DNA from: Variovorax sp. EL159
GTDB taxonomy: Bacteria > Pseudomonadota > Gammaproteobacteria > Burkholderiales > Burkholderiaceae_C
Assembly (NCBI RefSeq): GCF_900100965.1
Contig: NZ_FMUJ01000004.1
Span: forward strand, 1-64,000
DNA length: 64,000 bases
Reading direction: 5' to 3'
Shown piece after piece: positions 7,085 through 17,829 of this stretch (its first letter is position 1; every line of letters starts with the position of its first letter). A model generated the notes under the pieces. That model was not told where the DNA came from and searched no databases. It was given only the letters and a program-made list of their open reading frames with translations. The position numbers and the translations under genes were made by a program.

Positions 7085-8416
7085 ATGATCAGCGCAGAGC
7101 AAAACGATTTCATCACCCGCGTCGGACGCGACGCCCCCGCCGGCAAGCTGCTGCGCCGCTACTGGCAGCCGGTGGCCCTGGTCGACGAACTGGCGGGCCC
7201 GCGCCCGGTCAAGCCGGTGAAGCTCATGGGCCAGGACTTCGTCCTGTTCCGTGACGAGAGCGGCCAGCTCGGCATGCTCGACCGCGACTGTCCGCACCGC
7301 GGTGCCGACCTCGCCTTCGGCCGCCTCGAAAACGGCGGCATCCGCTGCGCCTTCCACGGCTGGCTGTTCGACGCCAAGGGCAACTGCCTGGAAACGCCCG
7401 CCGAGCCGCCCACCAGTAAGCTGTGCAGCCGCATCAAGCAGTCGGCCTACCCGGTGGTCGAAAAGAGCGGCGTGGTGTTTGCCTACATCGGCGAGGGCGA
7501 GCCCCCGGCCTTTCCCGAGTTCGACTGCTTCGTGGCGCCCGACAGCCACACCTTCGCGTTCAAGGGCCTGTTCGAATGCAACTGGCTGCAGGCGCTCGAA
7601 GTGGGCATCGACCCCGCGCACGCCTCGTACCTGCACCGCTTCTTCGAGGACGAAGACACGTCGGAAAGCTACGGCAAGCAGTTCCGCGGCGCCTCGGCCG
7701 ACTCCGACATGCCCATCACCAAGGTGCTGCGCGAGTACGACCGGCCCGACATCAGCGTGGAACCCACCGACTACGGCTTCCGCCTGAAGGCGCTGCGCAA
7801 GCTGTCGGAAGACACCACCCACGTGCGCGTGACCAACGTGGTGTTTCCGCAGGCCTTCGTGATTCCGATGAGCGCCGAGATGACCATCTCGCAGTGGCAC
7901 GTGCCGGTCGACGACACGCACTGCTACTGGTACGCCATCTTCACCAGCTTCACCGGCCCGGTCGACAAGCAGCAGATGCGCGACCAGCGCCTGAAGCTCT
8001 ACGAGCTGCCCGACTACACCTCGCGCAAGAACAAGCGCAACAACTACGGCTTCAGCGTCGAAGAGCAGCTGACCGAAACCTACACCGGCATGGGCGACGA
8101 CATCAACGTGCACGACCAGTGGGCGGTGGAGTCTCAAGGCGCTATTCAAGACCGCACGCGCGAGCACCTGGGCAGCACCGACAAGGGCATCATTGCCTAC
8201 CGCCGCGTGCTCGTGAAGGCCATCGAAGCCACGCTGGCTGGCGAGACGGCCCCCATGCTGATCGACGCCGCGCAAGCCAGCGCGATGACCGGGCCGCCCT
8301 CCATCGACGGCATCGGCCACGTCAGCGACGAAGCCGCCACCGAGACCTACTGGCAAGAGGCCGACCGCGCGCGGCGCCTGAAGTCCGACTGGGCCGCCGC
8401 ACGGCTCGCCGCCTGA
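7085..8416 (+). CDS. Rieske non-heme iron oxygenase, alpha subunit
   Basis: 443 aa from the ATG at 7085, chosen because GGAG lies 8 bases upstream; an in-frame ATG at 6947 would add a tail unlike the family. The Rieske [2Fe-2S] ligands are C69-x-H71 and C88-x2-H91 (CPHRGAD, CAFHGW). The mononuclear iron site is visible as D176-P-A-H179-x4-H184. Length and motifs fit the phthalate-4,5-dioxygenase/demethylase class that works without a beta subunit. It is first in an operon with a glutamine-synthetase-like ligase, a ferredoxin and an ABC importer. The substrate is unknown, possibly a nitrogen compound. Confidence 0.88.
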   Translation: MISAEQNDFITRVGRDAPAGKLLRRYWQPVALVDELAGPRPVKPVKLMGQDFVLFRDESGQLGMLDRDCPHRGADLAFGRLENGGIRCAFHGWLFDAKGNCLETPAEPPTSKLCSRIKQSAYPVVEKSGVVFAYIGEGEPPAFPEFDCFVAPDSHTFAFKGLFECNWLQALEVGIDPAHASYLHRFFEDEDTSESYGKQFRGASADSDMPITKVLREYDRPDISVEPTDYGFRLKALRKLSEDTTHVRVTNVVFPQAFVIPMSAEMTISQWHVPVDDTHCYWYAIFTSFTGPVDKQQMRDQRLKLYELPDYTSRKNKRNNYGFSVEEQLTETYTGMGDDINVHDQWAVESQGAIQDRTREHLGSTDKGIIAYRRVLVKAIEATLAGETAPMLIDAAQASAMTGPPSIDGIGHVSDEAATETYWQEADRARRLKSDWAAARLAA

Positions 8417-8427
8417 GCACGCACGCC

Positions 8428-9897
8428 ATGAGCAGCAGCAATAACAACAACGGCAGCGGCAACAAGTTCGTCGACCGCTTCGGCCTCTGGTCCGACGACC
8501 AGCATGCGCAGGCCCGAGAGCTGGTGCGCCGCATCGACAGCGGCGAGGTCGACGTGGTCCGCTTCGCCTGGCCCGACCAGCATGGCCTGCTGCGCGGCAA
8601 GACGCTGGTCGCCAGCGAGGCGCGCTCGGCCCTGTGGGAAGGCGTGAACCTCACCTCCACGCTGCTGGCCAAGGACACCTCGCACAAGACCGTGTTCCCG
8701 GTGTTCAGCGCCAATGGCGGCTTTGCCATCGAAGGCCTGCAGGGCGGCGCCGACTTCACCATCGTGGCCGATCCCGCCACCTTCAAGGTGCTGCCGTGGG
8801 CGCCCCGCACCGGCTGGGTGCTGTGCGACGCCTACATGGCCGATGGCAAGCCCTGCCCCTTCGCGACGCGGCAGATCCTGCAGCGCGCCGTGCGCCAGAT
8901 CGACGAGTTCGGGCTCGACTTCATCGCCGGCCTCGAAGTCGAGTTCCACGTCTTCAAGCTCGAAGACGCGCGCATGGGCCTGGCCGATTCGGGCCAGCCC
9001 GGCGAGCCGCCGCGCGTGTCGCTGCTCTCGCACGGCCACCAGTACCTCACCGAGCTGCGCTACGACCGCGTCGATGAACTGATGGAGCTGCTGCGTTCGA
9101 ACCTCATCGCGCTCGGCCTGCCGCTGCGCTCGCTCGAGATCGAATTCGGCCCGAGCCAGTTCGAACTGACCTTCGGCCCTACGGCGGGCGTGATGCCGGC
9201 CGACACCATGGTGCTGCTGCGCAGCGCCATCAAGCAGATCTGCCAGCGCGCCGGACTGCACGCCACCTTCATGTGCCGCCCGAAGATTCCGAACGTGATG
9301 TCCAGCGGCTGGCACCTGCACCAGTCGCTGCGGCGCAAGAGCGACGGCGTCAACGCGTTCATGCCCCAGGCCGAAGGCCAGGACCTGAGCGACATCGGCA
9401 TGCACTACCTCGGCGGCCTGAAGGCGCATGCCTGCGGCGCAGCCGCGCTCGCGAGCCCCACGATCAACGGCTACCGGCGCTACCGCCCGTTCTCGCTCGC
9501 GCCCGACCGCGCGATCTGGGCACGCGACAACCGCGGCGCGATGCTGCGCGTGCTTGGCGGCATGGGCCAGAGCGCATCGCGCATCGAGAACCGCGTGGGC
9601 GAGCCGACGGCCAACCCGTACCTGTACCTCGCGTCGCAACTGTTCTCGGGCCTGGACGGCATCCGCAACAGCATCGACCCCGGTCCCTCCGCCGATGCAC
9701 CGTACGAAACACCGGCCGAGCAACTGCCGCGCTCGCTCGGCGACGCCCTCGCCTGCCTGCGCCGCGACGAGATGCTCAACAAGCAGATGGGCAAGGTCTT
9801 CATCGACTACCTCTGCCACATCAAGGAAGCGGAAATCGCCCGCTTCAACCTCGAAGTCTCGGAGTGGGAACACCGCGAGTACTTCGACATGTTCTGA
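8428..9897 (+). CDS. Glutamine-synthetase-like ligase
   Basis: 489 aa. It has the GS beta-grasp region (VDVVRFAWPDQHGLLRGK) and a catalytic domain with GLEVEFHVF and IEFGPSQFELTF metal-site motifs, the ATP-site segment SSGWHLHQSL, and the SRIENRVGEPTANPYLY C-terminal signature. The Asn/Ser-rich N-terminus (MSSSNNNNGSGN) is odd. Together with its setting between an oxygenase and a ferredoxin, it points to a gamma-glutamyl-amine ligase rather than housekeeping GlnA. TdnQ/GmaS-type enzymes (known family) glutamylate an amine before oxidation; the role here is inference. It follows the oxygenase by 11 bases. Confidence 0.85.
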   Translation: MSSSNNNNGSGNKFVDRFGLWSDDQHAQARELVRRIDSGEVDVVRFAWPDQHGLLRGKTLVASEARSALWEGVNLTSTLLAKDTSHKTVFPVFSANGGFAIEGLQGGADFTIVADPATFKVLPWAPRTGWVLCDAYMADGKPCPFATRQILQRAVRQIDEFGLDFIAGLEVEFHVFKLEDARMGLADSGQPGEPPRVSLLSHGHQYLTELRYDRVDELMELLRSNLIALGLPLRSLEIEFGPSQFELTFGPTAGVMPADTMVLLRSAIKQICQRAGLHATFMCRPKIPNVMSSGWHLHQSLRRKSDGVNAFMPQAEGQDLSDIGMHYLGGLKAHACGAAALASPTINGYRRYRPFSLAPDRAIWARDNRGAMLRVLGGMGQSASRIENRVGEPTANPYLYLASQLFSGLDGIRNSIDPGPSADAPYETPAEQLPRSLGDALACLRRDEMLNKQMGKVFIDYLCHIKEAEIARFNLEVSEWEHREYFDMF

Positions 9898-9916
9898 ACG
9901 AGCCCCAAGAACAACA

Positions 9917-10240
9917 ATGCCCACGATCCACTACATCCTCAAGGACGGCACCACGCGCGAGGTCGACGCCAAGATCGGCGCCAGCGTGATGGAAACCGCC
10001 ATCCGCGGCAACGTGCGCGGCATCGACGCCGAGTGCGGCGGCTGCTGCTCCTGTGCCACCTGCCACGTCTACGTGGACGACGCCTTCATCGACCTGCTGC
10101 CACCACCGGACGACATGGAGAGCGCGCTGCTCGACGCCGTCGCCTCCGAGCGCAGGTCGGGCAGCCGATTGAGCTGCCAGCTCAGCGTGACCGCGGCCTT
10201 CGATGGCCTCACGGTGCGCGTGCCCGATACACAGGTTTGA
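9917..10240 (+). CDS. [2Fe-2S] ferredoxin, adrenodoxin type
   Basis: 107 aa. The cluster ligands C40-x5-C46-x2-C49 and C87 are present (ECGGCCSCATCHVYV, RLSCQ), with two extra cysteines C43 and C44 inside the loop. Such ferredoxins pass electrons to Rieske oxygenases or cytochromes P450; the partner here is almost surely the oxygenase at 7085. No ferredoxin reductase gene lies in the operon, so a reductase from elsewhere must serve it. The start at 9917 gives MPTIHYILKDG, the usual N-terminus. Confidence 0.9.
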   Translation: MPTIHYILKDGTTREVDAKIGASVMETAIRGNVRGIDAECGGCCSCATCHVYVDDAFIDLLPPPDDMESALLDAVASERRSGSRLSCQLSVTAAFDGLTVRVPDTQV

Positions 10241-10338
10241 CGGGCGGCTCGGGCATCATCGCCCGCTGCCGCACATCCGGTTACACGACAGCAGCGCCCG
10301 ACGGGGCGCATTCCATTCCACCTGAAAGGCCCTTTCGA

Positions 10339-11544
10339 ATGACGCCAATGACGATGACCAAGAGAACCATCCTCTCGACCCTGCTGCTGGCGAGCCTCGG
10401 CGTATGGGGCACGACCACCGCGCAAGCCGCCGACGAGCCCCTGCGCATCGGCCTCATTGCCACCTACTCCGGCCCTTATGCCGACTACGGCCGCCAGTTC
10501 GACGCCGGCATCGCGCTCTATCTGAAGGAGCACGGCGGCAAGGTGGGCGGCCGCACAGTCGAGATCATCAAGAAAGACACCGCCGGCCCCGCGCCCGACG
10601 CCGCCAAGCGCATCGCGCAGGAACTGATCGTGCGCGACAAGGTGAGCGTGCTCACCGGCCTGGACTTCAGCCCCAACGCCTATGCCGTGGGCGCCATCGC
10701 CACGCAGGCCAAGATCCCGACCCTCGTGATGAACGCGGCGTCGTCGGCCATCACCACCAGCTCGCCGTACGTGGCACGCCTGTCGTTCACCGTGCAGCAG
10801 GTCACCGACCCGATGGCGCGCTACATGCTCAAGCAGGGCATCAAGGACGCCTACACCGTCGTCGCCGACTACGCCTCGGGCGTCGACGCCGAGACCGCGT
10901 TCAAGAAGACCTTCACCGCCGGTGGCGGCAAGGTCTCGGGCGAAGTGCGCACGCCGATGAACAACCCCGACTTCTCGGCCTACGTGCAGCGCATCAAGGA
11001 CACCAAGCCCCAGGCCGTGTTCTTCTTCTTCCCCTCGGGCGTGATGCCGCCGGCCTTCCTCAAGGTGTGGAAGGAGCGCGGCATGGAACAGGCCGGCATC
11101 AAGCTCTTCGCCACCGGCGAGGCCACCGACGACAGCTACCTCGACGCCACCGGCGACGTGGCGCTGGGCCTGGTCACCAGCCACCACTACTCGTTCGCGC
11201 ACCCCTCGCCCAAGAACCAGAAGTTCGTGAAAGACTTTGCCGCCGACAACGGCACCAAGCTGCGCCCGAGCTACTTCGCCGTGACCGCCTACGACGCGAT
11301 GGCCGCCATCGACCTGGCGCTCGCCAAGACCAAGGGCGACACCGGCGGCGACAAGTTCATGGAAGCGCTCAAGGGCCTGAGCTTCGAGAGCCCGCGCGGC
11401 CCGATCGAGATCGACCCGGTCACGCGCGACATCGTGCAGACCGTCTACATCCGCAAGACCGAGCGCGTGAACGGCCAGCTGGTGAACGTCGAGTTCGACA
11501 AGTTCGACCGCGTGAAGGACCCGGCCAAGGAAGCCGCCAAGTAA
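10339..11544 (+). CDS. Branched-chain-type ABC transporter substrate-binding protein
   Basis: 401 aa. A Sec signal peptide is visible (KRTILSTLLLASLGVWG..TTAQAA) and the mature part begins DEPLRIGLIATYSGPYADYG, the type-I periplasmic-binding (Peripla_BP_6) pattern. The ATG at 10339 has GAAAGG upstream; ATG at 10348 is an alternative. It heads the five transporter genes that complete the oxygenase operon and presumably captures the pathway substrate. The ligand cannot be read from sequence; amino acids, aromatic acids and amides are all known in the family. Confidence 0.87.
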   Translation: MTPMTMTKRTILSTLLLASLGVWGTTTAQAADEPLRIGLIATYSGPYADYGRQFDAGIALYLKEHGGKVGGRTVEIIKKDTAGPAPDAAKRIAQELIVRDKVSVLTGLDFSPNAYAVGAIATQAKIPTLVMNAASSAITTSSPYVARLSFTVQQVTDPMARYMLKQGIKDAYTVVADYASGVDAETAFKKTFTAGGGKVSGEVRTPMNNPDFSAYVQRIKDTKPQAVFFFFPSGVMPPAFLKVWKERGMEQAGIKLFATGEATDDSYLDATGDVALGLVTSHHYSFAHPSPKNQKFVKDFAADNGTKLRPSYFAVTAYDAMAAIDLALAKTKGDTGGDKFMEALKGLSFESPRGPIEIDPVTRDIVQTVYIRKTERVNGQLVNVEFDKFDRVKDPAKEAAK

Positions 11545-11602
11545 ACAGCCAGCAAGCAAGCAACCCGGGCCGCAAGGCCCTGGCAGCAGCGACGGGAAAT
11601 CC

Positions 11603-12463
11603 ATGGGAATCGTGATCTTCGACGGGGTGGCCTACGGCATGCTCCTGTTCCTTATCGGGGTGGGCCTGTCCATCACGATGGGGCTCATGAACTTCGTCAA
11701 CCTCGCGCACGGCAGTTTCGCGATGGTGGGCGGCTACGCCGCGAGCGTGCTGATGAACCAGTGGGGCGTGGGCTTCGGCCTCTCGCTGGTGGCCGCCTTC
11801 GTGGCGGCGGCGCTGGTGGGTGCAGCGCTGGAGTTCGTGTTCTACCGGCGCCTTTACCGCGCGCACCCGCTCGACCAGGTGCTGCTGTCGATCGGCGTGG
11901 TGTTCGTCTCGATCGCGGCCTTCACGTATTTCTACGGCCCGACGATGCAGCCCTTCACGCTGCCGCCGGCGCTCGACGGGCAGGTCTCGCTGCTGGGCCT
12001 CGAAGTGGGCCGCTACCGGCTCTTTCTGATCGGCTGCGGCGTGGCCGTGCTCATCGCCTTGCTGCTGGGCCTGGGCAAGACCCGCTACGGCGCGATGGTG
12101 CGCGCGGCGGTCGACAACCAGCGCGTGGCGGGCGGCACGGGCATCAACGTGCAGCGCCTGTTCTTCTTGACCTTCTCGCTGGGCTGCGGCCTCGCGGGCC
12201 TGGGCGGCGCGCTGAGCCTGGGCATGCTGGGGCTGGAGCCGTCGTTCCCGCTCAAGTACCTCGTGTACTTTCTGATGGTGGTGTGCGTGGGCGGTGCGGG
12301 CACCGTCACCGGGCCGTTCATCGCGGCGCTGCTGGTCGGCATCGTCGACGTGGCGGGCAAGTACTACCTGCCTGAAACCGGCGCCTTTCTCATCTACGTC
12401 TTCATGATCGTCATGCTGCTGGTGCGGCCGAACGGCATCGTGGCGAAGAAGGGGCTCGCATGA
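11603..12463 (+). CDS. Branched-chain-type ABC permease, LivH-like
   Basis: 286 aa, with about eight hydrophobic helices and the LivH signature GLMNFVNLAHGSFAMVGGY near the N-terminus and a GGAGTVTGPFIAALLVG loop near the C-terminus. It forms the inner-membrane channel with the LivM-like protein, whose start overlaps its stop by 4 bp (ATGA), showing translational coupling. Part of the GntR-linked operon from 7085. Confidence 0.9.
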   Translation: MGIVIFDGVAYGMLLFLIGVGLSITMGLMNFVNLAHGSFAMVGGYAASVLMNQWGVGFGLSLVAAFVAAALVGAALEFVFYRRLYRAHPLDQVLLSIGVVFVSIAAFTYFYGPTMQPFTLPPALDGQVSLLGLEVGRYRLFLIGCGVAVLIALLLGLGKTRYGAMVRAAVDNQRVAGGTGINVQRLFFLTFSLGCGLAGLGGALSLGMLGLEPSFPLKYLVYFLMVVCVGGAGTVTGPFIAALLVGIVDVAGKYYLPETGAFLIYVFMIVMLLVRPNGIVAKKGLA

Positions 12464-13418
12464 AAACCTTCACAGCCTCCCCTGCGCAACTGCGCCTTGC
12501 CGAAGCCGTCTTCTGGCTCGCGCTCGCGTCGAGCTTCTTCCTGTTGCCCGACAAGCTCACGCTGATGAGCCAGATCATGATCTTCGGGCTGTTCGCGGTG
12601 TCGCTCGACATGGCGCTCGGCTACGCGGGCATCCTCACCGTCGGCCATGCGGCCTTCTTCGGCGCAGGCGCGTACGCGGCGGGCCTCCTGGCCAAGTACG
12701 GCTGGAGCGAGCCCTTCACCGGCCTCGTGTTCGCGCTGGTCGTGAGCGGCCTGCTCGGCTATGCGCTGAGCTACCTCGTGGTGCGCGGCGCCGACCTCAC
12801 GCGGCTGATGATCACCATCGGCGTGTGCGTGCTGCTGTTCGAGGTGGCCAACCGGCTCTCGGGCATCACCGGTGGCACCGACGGCCTGCAGGGCGTGGTC
12901 ATCGCGCCCGTGCTCGGCCTCTTCGACTTCGACCTCTACGGCAAGACCGCGTTCGGCTACGCCTTTGGGGTTGTGCTCGCGATGTTCCTGCTGGTGCGGC
13001 TGGTGCTGCGCTCGCCCTTCGGCCTGGCGCTGCGCGGCATTCACGACAGCCGCAAGCGCATGTCCGCCATCGGCTCGCCGGTGGAAGCGCGGCTGCGCAT
13101 GGCCTACGCCTTCTCGGCCGCGGTGGCCGGCGTGGCCGGTGCGCTGCTGGCACAGACCACGCAGTTCGTCGGCATCGAATCGATAAGCTTCAACCGCTCG
13201 GCCGAGGTGCTCATCATCCTGGTGCTGGGCGGCACCGGGCGCCTGTACGGCGGCATGATCGGCGCCATCGTCTACATGCTGGTGCACGACTGGTTCGCGG
13301 ACATGAACCCGCAGTACTGGATGTTCTGGCTCGGCATCTTCCTGATCGCGGCCGTCATGCTGGGCCGTGGCGGCATCATGGGCGCGCTGTCGCGCTTCGT
13401 TCGCACGGGGAAGGCGCG

Positions 13419-13422
<4 letters not shown>
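12460..13422 (+). CDS. Branched-chain-type ABC permease, LivM-like
   Basis: 320 aa polytopic membrane protein with the LivM motifs SLDMALGYAGILTVGHAAFF and GGTGRLYGGMIGAIVY. It pairs with the LivH-like permease just upstream and overlaps it by 4 bp; its own stop overlaps the ATPase start by 4 bp. Together these form the transmembrane part of the importer. Confidence 0.9.
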
Positions 13423-14184
<762 letters not shown>

Positions 14185-14192
<8 letters not shown>

Positions 14193-14910
14193 AGCAGTAC
14201 TCGCCTTCGACCACGTCACCGCCGGCTACGGCAATGCCGTGGTGCTCGACCGTCTCGACTTTTCGCTGCAGCAGGGCGAAAGCCTTGCCGTTCTCGGGCG
14301 CAACGGCGTGGGCAAGACCACGCTGCTCGAAACGCTGATGGGCAACACCCGCGTGATGCAGGGCGCGATCCGCTGGCAGGGTGCGGACATCACGCGCTGG
14401 CCCTCGCACCAGCGCGTACGCGCGGGGCTGGGCTGGGTGCCGCAGGAGCGCGAGGTGTTCCCTTCGCTCACCGTCGAAGAAAACCTCACGGTGATCGCGC
14501 GGCTGGGCGGCTGGAACTTGAAGCGCGTGTACGACTTCTTTCCGCGCCTGCGCGAGCGGCGCGGCAACTACGGCAACCAGCTGTCGGGTGGCGAGCAGCA
14601 GATGCTGGCCATCGGCCGCGCGCTGATGACCAACCCCAAGTTGCTACTGCTCGACGAGCCGATGGAAGGCCTCGCGCCGATCATCGTGGAAGAGCTGGCT
14701 GTAGCGATTCGCCGGTTGTGCGAGTCGGAAGGGCTGGCATCGATCGTGGTCGAGCAGCATCCGGTGCTGGCGCTGGAGATGACGCACAAGGCCATCGTGC
14801 TGGAGCGCGGCACCGTGGTGCACGCGGGGCCCAGTGCGGCGCTCGCGTCCGACAAGGGCTTGCTCGAAGGGCTGCTAGGCGTGGGGATAGCCGAAGAACA
14901 GGCGGCCTGA
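14185..14910 (+). CDS. ABC transporter ATPase, LivF-like
   Basis: 241 aa. Walker A GRNGVGKTT, signature LSGGEQQML, Walker B LLLDEPMEGLAP, switch VEQHPVLAL. It is last in the operon that begins with the Rieske oxygenase; a dispersed repeat and a strong hairpin follow. Confidence 0.9.
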
Positions 14911-14951
14911 ACAGCCTGTGCGCTGGGCCGTGTGAAGGCTCTTGGGCTTTT

Positions 14952-15100
14952 GTTCGGGGCGCGTGCGGATGACACCGGGTACTCCCCTCCGCGAATGTCC
15001 CCCGGGGCTGCGCCCCTCCTCCTTTATTTCGCTGCGGGGAGCACCCGATGCCATTCGCACTTGGGCACGCTGCCGGTGTGCAGCCGATCAACCAGTGCTC
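14952..15100 (+). repeat. Dispersed intergenic repeat, copy A
   Basis: Full-length copy (about 150 bp) of a repeat present five times in this window. It has outer arms ACTCCCCTCCGCGAA and TTCGCTGCGGGGAGC that can pair, a central mini-stem GGGGC-TGC-GCCCC, and a right flank ending GATCAACCAGTGCTC that recurs (inverted) at 47621-47640. There is no ORF and no terminal direct repeat. Function unknown; REP-like or a non-autonomous element. Confidence 0.7.
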
Positions 15101-15106
15101 TGACAA

Positions 15107-15129
15107 CGCTCACGCCGTCGGCGTGAGCG
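15107..15129. terminator. Perfect hairpin between convergent genes
   Basis: CGCTCACGCC-GTC-GGCGTGAGCG is a perfect 10-bp stem with a 3-base loop between the LivF-like gene and the convergent binding-protein gene. There is no U run, so it may act as a Rho-assisted or mRNA-end structure for either strand. Confidence 0.4.
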
Positions 15130-15179
15130 CCACCCTGAACAGCAGCGCAATGCGGCCAGCGACGGCCGCACCGACGCAA

Positions 15180-16340
15180 TCAGCTCAGCATCTGCCCACG
15201 GCTACCGATCACCGCCACGTCCACGAACTGCCCGCCTTCGCGGTTGGTGCGGCCGTAGTTGATCTTCACGCCACCCAGGTCGAAGTTCTCGATGCTGGCC
15301 AGCCCCGACATCACCGACGCGCGCGTGAGCGAGCCGCCCGCGCGGCGCATGCCTTCGGCGAGCACCGCCGCGTTCATGTAGCCCTCGAGGCTGGTGAGCG
15401 AGAACTCCTTGACGCCGCTGGCCACCATGTCGGCCTGGTAGCGGCGAACGATCTCGTACTTGGTCGAGTACGGCGACGGCACCACGATCACGAAGCCCAG
15501 GCCGCGTGCCAGGTCACCCATGGCCGAGAGCGCGCTCGCCGTGATCGACAGGCCGTAGGCAGAGCTGCTGTTGCCCGCGCCACGCAGCGCCTTCAAGAAC
15601 ACCGGCGCCGTGCCCGCCAGGCCGACCACCACCACCTGCGGCTTGGCCTTGGCGATGGCCTCGGCGGCCGGGCCCACTTCCATGCTGGTGGTGTTGGGCG
15701 TGGTCGCGATCACGGCCGGCTCCAGCTTGGCCTTGGCCAGCGCGTTCTTGAACGCCGCCAGCACCGACTGCCCCAGCGGATCGTTCGAGTGCACGAGGCC
15801 GATGCGGCTCTGGCCCAGCACGGCCGCCGTGCTCACAAGCTTCTCGACTTCCTGGTCGTAGTTGGCGCGCACCCAGAAGGTGTTGGGCGACGTCTTCTTG
15901 CGCAGCGAGATGGTGCCGGTGATCGGGCCCACCACCGCCATGCCGGGCACGGCGTCCATCACCTCGGCCGTCTGGCGCGTGCCGAGCGGGTGCACCAGCG
16001 CGAGCACCGAGCTGTCTTTCTCGAAGGCCAGTGCGTTGGCCTTGGCCACTTCGGGCTTGAAGGTGTCGTCGGCCATCACCAGCTCGACCTTGGTGCCGTT
16101 GATGCCGCCCGCCTTGTTCAGCGCGGCGAAGAACGCGCTCGAGCCCTGGTACAGCCCCTGGCCGTTGGCCTTCTCGACGCTGCTGTTGTCGAAGGTGGCC
16201 CCGACGCGAACCGGCCGGTTCTGCGCCAGCGCCGGAAATCCCAGACCCGCGGCAGCAGCGGTTGCGGCCAGCCCGGTCAGCGCACGGCGACGGCTGGTGG
16301 AAAGCGGCGCAATCGATTCGCGCGGCACGGGAACGGTCAT
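15180..16340 (-). CDS. Orphan branched-chain-type ABC substrate-binding protein
   Basis: 386 aa from the ATG at 16340, which has TGGAG upstream (minus strand). The N-terminus (TSRRRALTGLAATAAAAGLG, then FPALAQ) is a Tat/Sec-type export signal; the mature part is a Peripla_BP_6 domain (VRVGATFDNSSVEKANGQGL). No permease or ATPase gene accompanies it, so it must feed a transporter encoded elsewhere, possibly the one at 11603-14910 (inference). Ligand unknown. Confidence 0.85.
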   Translation of the reverse strand: MTVPVPRESIAPLSTSRRRALTGLAATAAAAGLGFPALAQNRPVRVGATFDNSSVEKANGQGLYQGSSAFFAALNKAGGINGTKVELVMADDTFKPEVAKANALAFEKDSSVLALVHPLGTRQTAEVMDAVPGMAVVGPITGTISLRKKTSPNTFWVRANYDQEVEKLVSTAAVLGQSRIGLVHSNDPLGQSVLAAFKNALAKAKLEPAVIATTPNTTSMEVGPAAEAIAKAKPQVVVVGLAGTAPVFLKALRGAGNSSSAYGLSITASALSAMGDLARGLGFVIVVPSPYSTKYEIVRRYQADMVASGVKEFSLTSLEGYMNAAVLAEGMRRAGGSLTRASVMSGLASIENFDLGGVKINYGRTNREGGQFVDVAVIGSRGQMLS

Positions 16341-16464
16341 GATCGAAGTCTCCAGAAGACGGTGACAAAAGTTCACATTTGAGCTAGAAATGTAACGCGC
16401 ATTGTGGCATCGGCGATGACAACCCGCAGCCCCCACTGTCCGGCCGGGCCGGCTGCATGCGCGG

Positions 16465-17829
16465 CTACTTGCCGGCCGGCTTCGATGCCGCCGTTTCCAT
16501 CGGCGGCATCGCGGCCACATAGGGCGCGTCGGTCAGCGTGCGCAGGAAGGCGCTGATCTCGTCGATCTCCTCATCGCTCAGCGCGGGCGTGCGGCCGGGG
16601 CGCCGGTTCATCGGGGTGGAATTGACGTTGATGTTCGCGCGGTAGGCGGCCGGCACGTCGTCGAAGGTGCTCTTGCCGTGGTACCACTTGGCCGGATCGG
16701 TCGAGCGCGTGGCATAGAAGGCCACGGCGTCGCGCAGCGTGGTGAACACGCCGTTGTGCATGAAGCTCTGGCGCACCGCCACGTTGCGCAGCCCCGGCGT
16801 GCGGAAGTAGCCGCACCACTGGTCGGGCTCGGGCCAGCGCAGTTGCGCGGCCGTGCGGCACAGGCCGTTGTCGAAGCGGCGCGGGTTGCGGTTGGCGGGC
16901 AGCGACAGGTTGCGCGGCACCGCGATCGCGTCGTAGCCGAAGTCCGTAAAAAGCGAGCGCTCGGGCCGGCTCGCGGTGTCCGACAGCGTGTGGCACGACA
17001 TGCAGTTGCCCTTGTCCGGGTTCTTGAACAGCGCCAGGCCGCGCATTTCCTGCGGGCTCAGTGGTGTGCGCTTGCGCAGGTAGTCGTCGAAGCGCGAGCT
17101 GAACGGCGCCATCTCGTCGCTCTGCAGAAACGCCTGCAGCGCCAGGCCGATGCCCTTGACCGCGCGCTCCGGGTCGCGCAGCACCTGCGGCCCGAAGGCC
17201 AGCGACATCGCGGGCGCCAGGTCGGTGCCGCGCAGCTTGCGCAACAGGCTCTGCGGCGACGTGTTGTTCATCTCGTCAGGATCGAACAGCGGGCCGCGCG
17301 CCTGCTCGGCCAGCGTGTCGGCGCGGCCGTCCGCGAAGAGGCCGCCGAAGGGCGACGCGAAGGGTGCGTCGTCGTCCTGGTTGAAGTGCCGCCGGGGCAC
17401 GTAGCGCACGTACAGCAGCGACGGCGCGGTGCGCGCGCTGAAGTGGCCGGGGCGGCTGCCCTGCGGCGTGCGCGGCCCCGCCAGCGACGGTGCGTTCAGG
17501 GTCGAGGTGAAGGCGCGCAGCGGATCATGGCAACTGGCGCACGACGTGCCCTGTGGCTGCGACAGGCGCGCGTCGAAAAAGATCCGCTTGCCCAGCGCGG
17601 CCAGCGCCGGGTCTGGCTTGAAGACGGCCTCGGTCGCATCGATGCGCGCGGCGATCTTCGACGTGGCGCCGATGCGTTCGATCACCACGCTCGGCGGCCC
17701 GCCGGGGTTGATCTGCACGTTGCTGCTGTCGGACGCGGCGATGGCGCCGCCCATCCACCCGGCGCAGGCGGCCAGCAACGCCAGACCGCCCCCGATCAGG
17801 CTTCGCTGGCGCGCCGGGCCACCCATCAC
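16465..17829 (-). CDS. Diheme cytochrome c peroxidase / MauG-family protein
   Basis: 454 aa. Two c-type heme sites are visible, C97-A-S-C100-H101 and CMSCH at about residue 280, in the arrangement of bacterial cytochrome c peroxidases. An N-terminal hydrophobic segment (GGGLALLAACAGWMGGAIAA) exports it to the periplasm. Family members reduce peroxide or oxidise a protein or metabolite. Its start overlaps the stop of the lipoprotein phosphoesterase gene by 4 bp, so the two are translated together and may act on one process at the cell envelope. Confidence 0.87.
   Translation of the reverse strand: MMGGPARQRSLIGGGLALLAACAGWMGGAIAASDSSNVQINPGGPPSVVIERIGATSKIAARIDATEAVFKPDPALAALGKRIFFDARLSQPQGTSCASCHDPLRAFTSTLNAPSLAGPRTPQGSRPGHFSARTAPSLLYVRYVPRRHFNQDDDAPFASPFGGLFADGRADTLAEQARGPLFDPDEMNNTSPQSLLRKLRGTDLAPAMSLAFGPQVLRDPERAVKGIGLALQAFLQSDEMAPFSSRFDDYLRKRTPLSPQEMRGLALFKNPDKGNCMSCHTLSDTASRPERSLFTDFGYDAIAVPRNLSLPANRNPRRFDNGLCRTAAQLRWPEPDQWCGYFRTPGLRNVAVRQSFMHNGVFTTLRDAVAFYATRSTDPAKWYHGKSTFDDVPAAYRANINVNSTPMNRRPGRTPALSDEEIDEISAFLRTLTDAPYVAAMPPMETAASKPAGK

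Noticed and set aside
15048..16382. Long plus-strand open frame opposite the binding-protein gene
   Set aside because: It mirrors a clear Peripla_BP_6 gene on the minus strand; its translation is His/Arg/Ala-rich and without motifs. The same applies to other long opposite-strand frames such as 8347-9924, 10069-11604 and 17979-19595.
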